Shown here in pieces: positions 6,528 through 14,969 of a stretch of DNA of 64,000 bases. Location: assembly GCF_028748105.1 (NCBI RefSeq), contig NZ_CP118168.1:868001-932000 (forward strand), read 5' to 3'. The notes beneath the pieces were generated by a model. It was not told where the DNA came from. It saw only the letters and a program-made list of their open reading frames with translations, and ran no database searches. A program made the position numbers and the translations under genes. Position 1 is the first letter of the stretch; each line of letters begins with the position of its first letter. The DNA comes from Entomospira nematocerorum (lineage in GTDB: Bacteria; Spirochaetota; Spirochaetia; WRBN01).

Positions 6528-8516
6528 ATGAATTTAGGCGCATTGAACCCTGAGCAACACCAGGCAGTTATGACAATTGAAGGATCGTTATTAATTATTG
6601 CTGGAGCTGGCTCTGGAAAAACTGGAGTGATTACACATCGGATAGCCTATATGCTAGAGCAGGGAATTACACAAAATCATATTTTAGCGTTGACCTTTAC
6701 TAATAAGGCTGCCGATGAAATGACACATCGCATTAAAAAAATGACAGGGAAAAAATTATCTAATCTCACTATAGCGACATTCCATGCTTTTGGTGTGAAG
6801 GTTTTACGAGAGCAAGCAAAATTACTAGGGTATCGTGATGGGTTCTCTATTTATGATAGTTCGGATAAACGTGAAGTTATTAAGGACTCTGCGCGAGAGC
6901 TAGGAATGGTACTAGAACATGAGGATCTTGTTGATATTGAACACTTATTTGGACAGATCAAGACCGGTATTATTACATTGGCAGATCAGACGACTGGCAT
7001 GCAAAATCTATTTCAGGAATATCAGGAGTTCTTATATTTAAAAAATGCCTTTGATTTTGATGATTTAGTGGCTAGGCCTTTAGCTCTCTTCCAATCACAT
7101 CCGGAAATTCTTGCCCATTATCAGCAACGTTATCGCTATATTATGGTGGACGAATTTCAGGATACTAGCCTTCAGCAATATCAGTGGATTGCTTTACTTG
7201 CAAATCAATATCGTAACTTATGTGTTGTAGGAGATGATGATCAATCAATTTACAGCTGGAGAGGTGCGAATTATACGAATATCCAGGCATTTGAGCAAGA
7301 TTTTCCTGAGCGCGTTGAGATTAAGCTTGAGCGTAATTATCGTAGTACAGGTATTATTTTAGAGGCTGCCAATGCGTTGATTGCTCACAATACGAATAGA
7401 AAAGAAAAAGCACTGTGGACAGAGAGTACAGATGCTGAAGCCTCTTTGCAGGTCAGGTATTTAGAAAATGATCAACAGGAGAGTGAATTTATTTGTGATA
7501 CCATCCGAACTTTGCGAGTGAGTGAAAGTCGATCATATAATAATTTTGGAGTATTATCACGTAATAATTCTTTAATGGATACAATCGAAGAAGCATTCAT
7601 TCGGCATGATATTCCTTATCGTCGCTCAGGAGGACGTAGCTTTTTTGAACGTAAGGAGATTCGTGATACAATTGCTTACCTCCGTTTGGCCGATAATATT
7701 GATGATGATATTGCATTTGTTCGTATTGTCAATACGCCCAGAAGGGGCGTGGGGAAACAGACACTAGCTACACTCCGAGAACATTCAGATAATCGTAAAG
7801 AGAGTCTCTACTGTACGGCAAAACGACTTTTAGATTGGGAAAAACCACCCTTTTCTGCTCCAGCAGTAGCGGGATTACGTGATTTTACAGTGACACTTGA
7901 TCAGTTTCGAGAACGATTTACCTTGCATAAAGATATGGCGCGTACGGCTGGAGATATGATTGAGGCTTTTGATTATTGGGGGGGCCTTCTTCGTGAATAT
8001 CCAAATAATGACAAAGTGGCTAAGTGGAAGTATGATAATATCTTCAAATTTTTAAGCTGGTTTGAACGATGGGAGAAAAATCCCGATAATTTAGAACCAA
8101 AATTGTCATTATATTTGATGAGAATTGCTCTTGCTGGACGAGAGCGAGCGGATTTAGATGACACAGCGATGGTTAATCTGATGACAATTCATGCAGCTAA
8201 AGGTCTTGAATTTGATGTAACATTTATTGCTGGAGTCGAAGATGGCGTTATTCCTTCATCAAAAAGCTTGCAAGAGAATGAAACTAATATTGAGGAGGAG
8301 CGGAGGTTATTTTATGTTGCACTAACTCGGGCAAAAGAGAAGTTATTTATGACTGTTTGTCATCAGAGAAGACAGATGCGCGAGATTCAGTTATGTCAAC
8401 CAAGTCCCTTTTTACATGAATTACCTTCTAATTTAATTGAAACAGAGGATAAAGAGCTAGAGCCGGAGGATATAGAGCGTCTAGGGATGAGTGTTTTTAC
8501 TATGTTCAAAGATTAA
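6528..8516 (+). CDS. UvrD/Rep/PcrA-family ATP-dependent DNA helicase
   Basis: Superfamily 1A 3'-5' helicase of replication and repair. All motifs are present in the 662 residues: Q-motif LNPEQHQAV, Walker A AGAGSGKT (Lys31), Walker B DEFQDTS, motif III GDDDQSIYSWRGA, motif IV LERNYRST, motif V LMTIHAAKGLEFD and motif VI EERRLFYVALTRAKE. The length is close to PcrA/Rep, shorter than a full UvrD tail. Whether it is the Rep, PcrA or UvrD orthologue cannot be decided by eye, so no symbol is given. The upstream promoter places +1 on the start codon. Confidence 0.95.
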   Translation: MNLGALNPEQHQAVMTIEGSLLIIAGAGSGKTGVITHRIAYMLEQGITQNHILALTFTNKAADEMTHRIKKMTGKKLSNLTIATFHAFGVKVLREQAKLLGYRDGFSIYDSSDKREVIKDSARELGMVLEHEDLVDIEHLFGQIKTGIITLADQTTGMQNLFQEYQEFLYLKNAFDFDDLVARPLALFQSHPEILAHYQQRYRYIMVDEFQDTSLQQYQWIALLANQYRNLCVVGDDDQSIYSWRGANYTNIQAFEQDFPERVEIKLERNYRSTGIILEAANALIAHNTNRKEKALWTESTDAEASLQVRYLENDQQESEFICDTIRTLRVSESRSYNNFGVLSRNNSLMDTIEEAFIRHDIPYRRSGGRSFFERKEIRDTIAYLRLADNIDDDIAFVRIVNTPRRGVGKQTLATLREHSDNRKESLYCTAKRLLDWEKPPFSAPAVAGLRDFTVTLDQFRERFTLHKDMARTAGDMIEAFDYWGGLLREYPNNDKVAKWKYDNIFKFLSWFERWEKNPDNLEPKLSLYLMRIALAGRERADLDDTAMVNLMTIHAAKGLEFDVTFIAGVEDGVIPSSKSLQENETNIEEERRLFYVALTRAKEKLFMTVCHQRRQMREIQLCQPSPFLHELPSNLIETEDKELEPEDIERLGMSVFTMFKD

Positions 8517-8556
8517 ATAGAAGTATATGTATCTGTTTTGATATAAACTCTAAATG

Positions 8557-8585
8557 TTGACAAAAGATAGTAAAAATGGTAGCAT
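8557..8585 (+). promoter_or_regulatory. promoter of the methyltransferase gene
   Basis: TTGACA (8557-8562), 17-base spacer, TAGCAT (8580-8585). The predicted +1 near 8592 lies downstream of the in-frame ATG at 8576, which rules that ATG out and supports the start at 8627. Confidence 0.65.
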
Positions 8586-8626
8586 CGATTGCTTCAATAA
8601 GATTGAAGTTTGACGGGGAGATGCGT

Positions 8627-9250
8627 ATGTATCGTGTAGATAGAAATAATTTTTATAAAGAGCAAAAGAATGCCACTGTCTATACGCCTCAGCGTGCAAG
8701 TGAATTTCTCTTTTCCATTTTAGAGAGATATATCCCGGTCTCTGGATACGTCTTAGATCCTTGTGTTGGGAAAGGGTCGCTGATAGAGCCGTTTAAGCGT
8801 GCAGGATACGCGTATATGGGTATAGATATTGAAGATCAGGGCTTTCCTTCTACAATTATTGAAAATTATTTAACACTTGATTATAATTTTTTTGCTGAAA
8901 GTCCTTCTTTAGTTGTCATGAATCCTCCATTTAACGTTGATCAAAAGACTAAATCCTATATTAAAGAACACTATTCTGGGAGGCCTTTATTACCAGAGGT
9001 TTGGTTGATGAAGACAATTGAACTCTTTGGTACAAAAATTCCGATGGTGCTATTTACTCCCTATGGATTTCGTTTGAATCAGTCCCAAAATAGTAAACGC
9101 TGGCGTAAATTTATTTTGGGTCACTATCCTGAAATTTCTAGTATCATTAGTCTTCCTAAAGATGTTTTTGATGGAATTCTTTTTCATAGTGAAATTTTAA
9201 TCTTTAATGTAGATGGATTAAAAGCACATTATTTTTTACCAGATTTATAG
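8627..9250 (+). CDS. DNA adenine methyltransferase-like protein (NPPF type), solitary
   Basis: A 207-residue Rossmann methyltransferase. Motif I is LDPCVGKGSLIEPF (SAM binding, DPxxGxG) and motif IV is NPPF (target base amino group), the pair typical of N6-adenine DNA methylases or related RNA/protein N-methylases. FFAESPSLVVMNPPF and LPKDVFDGILFHSEILIF complete the core. No target recognition domain is obvious and no restriction enzyme or specificity subunit is near, so it is either an orphan methylase or a modification enzyme of phage type. Start: GGGGAG lies directly before ATG 8621 but six bases before ATG 8627, and the promoter at 8557-8585 excludes ATG 8576. Confidence 0.75.
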   Translation: MYRVDRNNFYKEQKNATVYTPQRASEFLFSILERYIPVSGYVLDPCVGKGSLIEPFKRAGYAYMGIDIEDQGFPSTIIENYLTLDYNFFAESPSLVVMNPPFNVDQKTKSYIKEHYSGRPLLPEVWLMKTIELFGTKIPMVLFTPYGFRLNQSQNSKRWRKFILGHYPEISSIISLPKDVFDGILFHSEILIFNVDGLKAHYFLPDL

Positions 9251-9268
9251 TAAAATTCCTATGAGATA

Positions 9269-9343
9269 AACCATTAGCCATATTTAAAACAATAACAACA
9301 ATCTATAAGATTGTTGTTATTGTTTTAAATATGGCTAATGGTT
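9269..9343. repeat. perfect inverted repeat with 36-bp arms and a 3-base loop
   Basis: Positions 9269-9304 and 9308-9343 are exact reverse complements separated by ATA. The arms are AT-rich and contain no obvious gene. The right arm continues into the region just before the EEDI lipoprotein gene. It may be a strong terminator of the methyltransferase gene or a larger secondary-structure element; it lacks a run of T after the stem. Confidence 0.85.
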
Positions 9344-9352
9344 GGTTGTAAT

Positions 9353-10093
9353 ATGACGAATTTATTAAATATGAACCGAGTACTTAGTATTAAAAATATG
9401 TCAATTATTGTGAAAAAATTTGGGATTATCATACTATCTTGGTATATGATTTCCTGTAATCCCTCTTTTAATACCATTGTTATCATAGAAGATGAGACAA
9501 TAGAGGAAGATATTGAAGAAGATATTGAAGAAGATATCGAAGAAGATATCGAAGAAGATATTGAAGAAGATATTGAAGAAGATATTGAAGAGTCATTTAA
9601 AAAGTGGGAAATCAATTTAACCCACTATATACAACCAGATGCCGTGAAATTTTTAATAACATATACACTTGTGCCATCTAATAAAATATCTCATTTTTTA
9701 CAAATATACCCATCGAATTCTCGTGTAGAATTGTCAATGCAAGAAATTGATACAAGATTAATGGATGAATCAATAACTCTTATTTTCATGGATATTCCCA
9801 ATATAAAGAATAGCGAAACATTGTTGTATTATATGGATGCTTTTGTTTACATCGAGAGTCATACACAGCAAGTGCAAATTATGAGACCCAAACATGCCAA
9901 TTCTAGTTTTGAGATGTGGACAATCAATGATGAAGAAATTAAGCGTATGCAGTCAGGTTCGAGTTTCATAGACGTAGGCAGTCAATTTTACCTCATATGG
10001 AGCCTTGTCTCTATGCATGATGATAGTACACTTCAGATTAAACATGTAAATTTAGATGTTATTAATGAGTTCACATATTTAGTTGAGGAGTAA
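9353..10093 (+). CDS. lipoprotein with a seven-fold EEDI tandem repeat, unknown function
   Basis: Unrecognised secreted protein of about 246 residues. A basic then hydrophobic stretch (VKKFGIIILSWYMISC) followed by NPS looks like a relaxed spirochaetal lipobox. Directly after it comes an acidic low-complexity segment, seven copies of Glu-Glu-Asp-Ile encoded by near-identical 12-base units at 9503-9586. The remainder is a soluble domain of about 165 residues (starting ESFKKWEINLTHYIQ) that I cannot assign. No candidate start has a Shine-Dalgarno site; ATG 9353, 9371 and 9401 are all possible, and 9338 lies inside the palindrome. Monocistronic, ahead of the 16S promoter. Confidence 0.7.
   Translation: MTNLLNMNRVLSIKNMSIIVKKFGIIILSWYMISCNPSFNTIVIIEDETIEEDIEEDIEEDIEEDIEEDIEEDIEEDIEESFKKWEINLTHYIQPDAVKFLITYTLVPSNKISHFLQIYPSNSRVELSMQEIDTRLMDESITLIFMDIPNIKNSETLLYYMDAFVYIESHTQQVQIMRPKHANSSFEMWTINDEEIKRMQSGSSFIDVGSQFYLIWSLVSMHDDSTLQIKHVNLDVINEFTYLVEE
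9503..9586 (+). repeat. 12-bp tandem repeat, 7 units, coding EEDI
   Basis: Seven consecutive 12-base units of the form gaagaagatatt, differing only by silent T/C or A/G changes, encode (EEDI)7 in the lipoprotein. Such an in-frame array can gain or lose units by slippage without a frameshift. On the opposite strand it produces a spurious SSSI open frame. Confidence 0.9.
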
Positions 10094-10421
10094 TTACAGA
10101 TTTTTTTAAAATTTAATTTAATATAAAGCAATAATTTACGTATTTTTTTGTATAGTTTTGAAATATTTTTCATAAAAAGGTGTTGACAAAAGTTTGGGTA
10201 TGAGCTATAGTAATGGAGGATGAAGCGAGCAAGAGTAGCTTGGAAGAGTTTGAGTTTGTAAGTCTAAAGTAGCGAAGAACGGAAGATAACGTTTTTAAGT
10301 GCTTTTAAAGAGGAATAGGGAAGGGAGAGAGATACGCTTGGGTTTGAAGTCAAGAGAGTTTAAGAATTAAAATTGTTAATGATTAATGAAAAAATACGTC
10401 AGAGCAATCTGATGTAAATAA
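10094..10421 (+). promoter_or_regulatory. 16S rRNA promoter and leader
   Basis: This 328-base gap holds no gene. TTGACA (10183-10188), a 17-base spacer and TATAGT (10206-10211) form the promoter; an AT-rich tract lies upstream. A purine-rich leader of about 200 bases follows. Leader bases 10325-10343 are exactly complementary to 12018-12036 downstream of the 16S, forming the processing stem. Confidence 0.8.
10325..10343 (+). other. 5' arm of the 16S processing stem
   Basis: GAGAGATACGCTTGGGT within this 19-base segment pairs perfectly with 12018-12036. Long helices that bracket 16S rRNA are the usual RNase III cut sites, so this marks precursor processing. Its partner lies only 60 bases after the mature 3' end, showing that the unit contains 16S alone. 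Confidence 0.85.
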
Positions 10422-11964
<1,543 letters not shown>

Positions 11965-12017
11965 AGAAAGGTAATAGCAGAAGTAGTACACTCTGCAAAT
12001 CTTAAACGAAATGACAC

Positions 12018-12036
12018 ACCCAAGCGTATCTCTCTC
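12018..12036 (+). other. 3' arm of the 16S processing stem
   Basis: ACCCAAGCGTATCTCTCTC is the exact complement of leader bases 10325-10343. Together they close a 19-bp helix around the 16S precursor. Confidence 0.85.
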
Positions 12037-12080
12037 TTTTTCCTTTTTTATTATGAAAATAATTTAAGACGTGTAAATAT

Positions 12081-12137
12081 AAAACAATTAAAATTCTAAT
12101 TCTTTTGCATTAAGGGAATTAGAATTTTAATTGTTTT
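12081..12137. terminator. terminator of the 16S unit
   Basis: A 22-bp perfect stem (12081-12102 with 12116-12137) has a 13-base loop and ends in a T-run (TTGTTTTTG), ending the rRNA transcript. It can also act on the convergent ymdB transcript. A second stem, GTTATCCTTTA / TAAAGGATAAC (12153-12163 with 12175-12185), lies next to the ymdB stop. Confidence 0.85.
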
Positions 12138-12191
12138 TGTTATCATTTATTAGTTATCCTTTATTAATTATTAGTAAAGGATAACAAAGCT

Positions 12192-12977
12192 TTATTCTAT
12201 AATTCTTTCTATTTTTATAGCTTTGCCAGTAGTATCACTCAAGATAAGCAACCCACATAGTAAGCTACTATCGCTTTCGGCTACTTCTGGTTTATATGGA
12301 ATCTGCGATAAAGCTTTTTGCAAAGATAACTCAATATTACCTCCAATGATACTAGGAATTGCTCCAACCATACCTAAATCACTGACATAAGCGGTTTGTT
12401 TTGGTAAAATTTTATGATCTAGGGTAGGCGTATGAGTGTGTGTTCCGACAATAGCTGTAATTTTTCCATCAAACTGGTAGGCCATAATTTCTTTTTCTGT
12501 GACAAGTTCTGCATGAAAGTCAACAAAAATTTGAGATATATGTTCTTTTTTCAAGCGATTGATAAGAGATTTTAAGGTTATTAATGGGTTATCCACAATA
12601 TGTGGCATCAGTTGTCGTCCTTGTAAGTTGATAACAGCGATTTTATGACCTTTTTTTTCTAAAATGATATAGCCTTGGCCAGGTGCAGGATCTGGGTAGT
12701 TTTCAGGACGAAGTAATCTTTTTTCTTGTTGCCAATAAGGAATCAGTTGCTCTTCTTGTTGCCAAATATGATTACCACTCGTGATAACGTCTACTCCTTG
12801 CTGAAAAATAAGCTGAGCTTGCTCAGGTAAGATACCGAAACCAGCATTTGCATTTTCACCATTTACTATAATGAGGTCAGGACTATAATGTTTTCGTAAA
12901 GTTGAAAGTGAATAAAATAATCGACGTAGACCAACTTGACCTACAATATCTCCGATCATTAGTGTTTTTAGCTGCAT
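12192..12977 (-). CDS. ymdB: YmdB-family metallophosphoesterase
   Basis: Calcineurin-like phosphoesterase; the B. subtilis homologue hydrolyses 2',3'-cyclic nucleotides and affects biofilm and motility gene expression. The 261 residues carry all metal-binding motifs: MIGDIVGQVG, NGENANAGFG, TSGNHIW, VDFHAE and GTHTHTPT, plus DLGMVG and IGG near the end. The length matches the family. It follows rny on the same strand as in Firmicutes (rny-ymdB), a conserved pairing. The ATG at 12977 has AAAGGAG upstream. A 22-bp palindrome lies between the two genes. Confidence 0.94.
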   Translation of the reverse strand: MQLKTLMIGDIVGQVGLRRLFYSLSTLRKHYSPDLIIVNGENANAGFGILPEQAQLIFQQGVDVITSGNHIWQQEEQLIPYWQQEKRLLRPENYPDPAPGQGYIILEKKGHKIAVINLQGRQLMPHIVDNPLITLKSLINRLKKEHISQIFVDFHAELVTEKEIMAYQFDGKITAIVGTHTHTPTLDHKILPKQTAYVSDLGMVGAIPSIIGGNIELSLQKALSQIPYKPEVAESDSSLLCGLLILSDTTGKAIKIERIIE

Positions 12978-12996
12978 TAATTGTACTCCTTTAGAT

Positions 12997-13042
12997 ATTA
13001 AACATTAAGAGCCACTTATTTAAGTGGCTCTTAATGTTTAAT
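12997..13042 (-). other. perfect palindrome between rny and ymdB
   Basis: Positions 12997-13018 and 13021-13042 are exact reverse complements (22-bp arms, 2-base centre). On the minus strand it lies after the rny stop and immediately before the ymdB ribosome site, with no T-run. It may set the rny:ymdB ratio by blocking 3' decay or by partial termination. Confidence 0.75.
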
Positions 13043-13051
13043 GATATTACT

Positions 13052-14590
13052 CTATTTAGCATATTCAACAACGCGAGTTTCCCTCATTAGAGTGACCCTT
13101 ATGCGTCCTGGATATTTCAATTCATTTTCAATTTGAGTTGCTATTTTTTGACCCATCAGACGCATTTTATCATCAGATATATCTTCATGGTTTACTAGAA
13201 TACGTAACTCACGTCCTGCTTGCACAGCAAATGCTCTCTCTACACCTTGATAGCTCGTAGCAATTTTTTCTAAAGCCTCTAGTCGCTTAATATAGCTGTC
13301 TAGTGTCTCACGTCTTGCTCCAGGGCGTGATGCAGAAATAGCATCTGCAACTTGAATAATGATCGCTTCAGGAGTAGAAGGTTCTACATCATTGTGATGT
13401 GCCATGATTGCATGGACAACAGCCTCTTTTTCTCCTAGTTTTTTCATTAATTCCGCACCTACTTCTGCATGATTACCATCACCATCAGTATCTACACCTT
13501 TGCCTACGTCGTGGAAGAGGCCGGCACGCTTACAAACTTCGCGATTTGCACCTACCTCGGCAGCGATCATACCAGCGATTTTGCTCACTTCCTTGCTATG
13601 AGCTAATACATTTTGTCCATAACTGGATCTAAAGTGTAAGCGCCCAAGAACACGCAAGGTTTCATTACTGAGGTTTGTTAGTCCTAGTTCAAATGCTGCT
13701 TTATCGCCTTCTTCAAAGATCAGTTGATTAAATTCTTTTGTTACTTTCTGTACGACTTCTTCAATACGTGTAGGATGAATGCGCCCATCGCTTACAAGTC
13801 GCTCAATTGTAGCCTTAGCAATAGCCTTGCGTACTGGATCATAAGCACTGAGTACAAGTACTTCAGGTGTGTCATCGATGATAATATCGACACCTGTTAG
13901 TGTTTCTAACGTACGAATATTACGTCCTTCACGACCAATGATGCGACCTTTCATTTCATCATTAGGAAGGCTAACTGCTGTTACGGTGATGTCGGAGGTA
14001 ACTTCGGCGCTAAGACGCTGAATTGATCCAACTAAAATATCCCTTGCTTTTTTTTCTGCTGTTTCTTTCGTTTCTTGCTCAATTTTACTCAATAAGGCTC
14101 TTGCATCACGACGAGCTTCTTCTTCCATGGCCGATATAAGAAGAGATTTCGCTTCTTCCACACTGAGACCTGCAATACGCTCTAGCTCTTGATGTTGCTG
14201 TTCTACAAGTTGTTGTAACTCGAGCTCTTTTTCCTCAATACGTTTCTCTTTCTGCGAGAGGGAGTGAAGCTTTTTTTCCGTCGACTGCATTTTGCGTTCA
14301 AGGTTATCCTCTTTACTGAGGAGTCGACTCTCTAGCCGTTGCAGCTCTTGTCTTTGTTCTCGGAGCTCTTTTTCCTGTATTTTCCGCTCATTAACGATCT
14401 GACTTTGAGCATCTAAAAGAAGTTCTTTACGCTTGTTTTCTGCGTCTTTTAAATCTTGAGTAATACGATGCTTAGTTTGCTGTTCTGCACTTGATGCTTG
14501 CATTTTGGCATAGAACCAGCGAGTAATCCAGCCTAAAAAGAATGTAAAAGCAAGGGAAAGAATCAAGGCAACTACGTTTAATACGTTCAT
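13052..14590 (-). CDS. rny: ribonuclease Y
   Basis: Membrane-anchored endoribonuclease that starts mRNA decay. The 512-residue protein has an N-terminal transmembrane helix (NVVALILSLAFTFFLGWITRW), a long coiled coil rich in Glu/Lys/Gln to about residue 190, a KH domain with GRIIGREGRNIRTLETLTGV, and an HD domain with HSKEVSK and FHDVGKGVDTDGDGNHAEVG followed by IMAHH and VADAISASRPGARRE. Length and order are those of the family. A promoter is readable at 14636-14665. It is followed by ymdB after a 22-bp palindrome. Confidence 0.97.
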   Translation of the reverse strand: MNVLNVVALILSLAFTFFLGWITRWFYAKMQASSAEQQTKHRITQDLKDAENKRKELLLDAQSQIVNERKIQEKELREQRQELQRLESRLLSKEDNLERKMQSTEKKLHSLSQKEKRIEEKELELQQLVEQQHQELERIAGLSVEEAKSLLISAMEEEARRDARALLSKIEQETKETAEKKARDILVGSIQRLSAEVTSDITVTAVSLPNDEMKGRIIGREGRNIRTLETLTGVDIIIDDTPEVLVLSAYDPVRKAIAKATIERLVSDGRIHPTRIEEVVQKVTKEFNQLIFEEGDKAAFELGLTNLSNETLRVLGRLHFRSSYGQNVLAHSKEVSKIAGMIAAEVGANREVCKRAGLFHDVGKGVDTDGDGNHAEVGAELMKKLGEKEAVVHAIMAHHNDVEPSTPEAIIIQVADAISASRPGARRETLDSYIKRLEALEKIATSYQGVERAFAVQAGRELRILVNHEDISDDKMRLMGQKIATQIENELKYPGRIRVTLMRETRVVEYAK

Positions 14591-14969
14591 TGATACTTTA
14601 TTCCCCTTTTATGTACAATTTTTTAAATTCACTTTATTATAGAGGATCGCAAGATAGTTGGTCAATAGTATATTTTAAGTTTCTTTATCTAAAAGTTTTG
14701 AATTTAGTGTATTTAGCACATAGATACTACTGAAACTATAGGATATGGTATTCCTTTGGGATTGATGATATGGGTAGTTAAAAAATCGATTTTTTATAAA
14801 AAGAGATATTTTCAAAAAATTATTGGAAGCATCACTTTATTTACACGAACCTAATAGACGATTTATTAAGATAATGCTATAAAGAACACAGATGTGTTTT
14901 GTTGAGATGTTCTTGCTACAGATGCTACTTTGGCAAGGGTCTCATAGACCGGAGGAGAGGGTAGAGAGT
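14591..14969. promoter_or_regulatory. divergent intergenic region between rny and the carboxylase gene
   Basis: No gene seen. On the minus strand TTGACC (14665-14660), an 18-base spacer and TATAAT (14641-14636) form the rny promoter. On the plus strand I see no convincing promoter for the carboxylase; TTTACA followed after 18 bases by TATTAA near 14839-14868 is the best weak candidate. No FapR-type fatty acid operator was found. Confidence 0.6.

Noticed and set aside
8576..8626. N-terminal extension of the methyltransferase from ATG 8576
   Set aside because: The promoter's -10 is at 8580-8585, so this ATG lies upstream of the transcript start; GGGGAG points to ATG 8627.
9269..9343. Considered as an insertion sequence or miniature transposon end
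   Set aside because: No target-site duplication, no transposase and no internal sequence; only arms and a three-base loop.
9325..9615. Minus-strand open frame rich in Ser-Ser-Ser-Ile
   Set aside because: It is the antisense of the EEDI repeat; its low complexity is a by-product of the 12-base array and it has no ribosome site.
13408..13632. Plus-strand frame with His-rich sequence opposite rny
   Set aside because: It is antisense to the HD domain coding region and has no start signals.
14892..14969. Upstream start for the carboxylase at ATG 14892
   Set aside because: The extension (MCFVEMFLLQ...) has no domain match and no ribosome site, while ATG 14970 follows a purine-rich GGAGGAGAGG tract and begins where biotin carboxylases begin.
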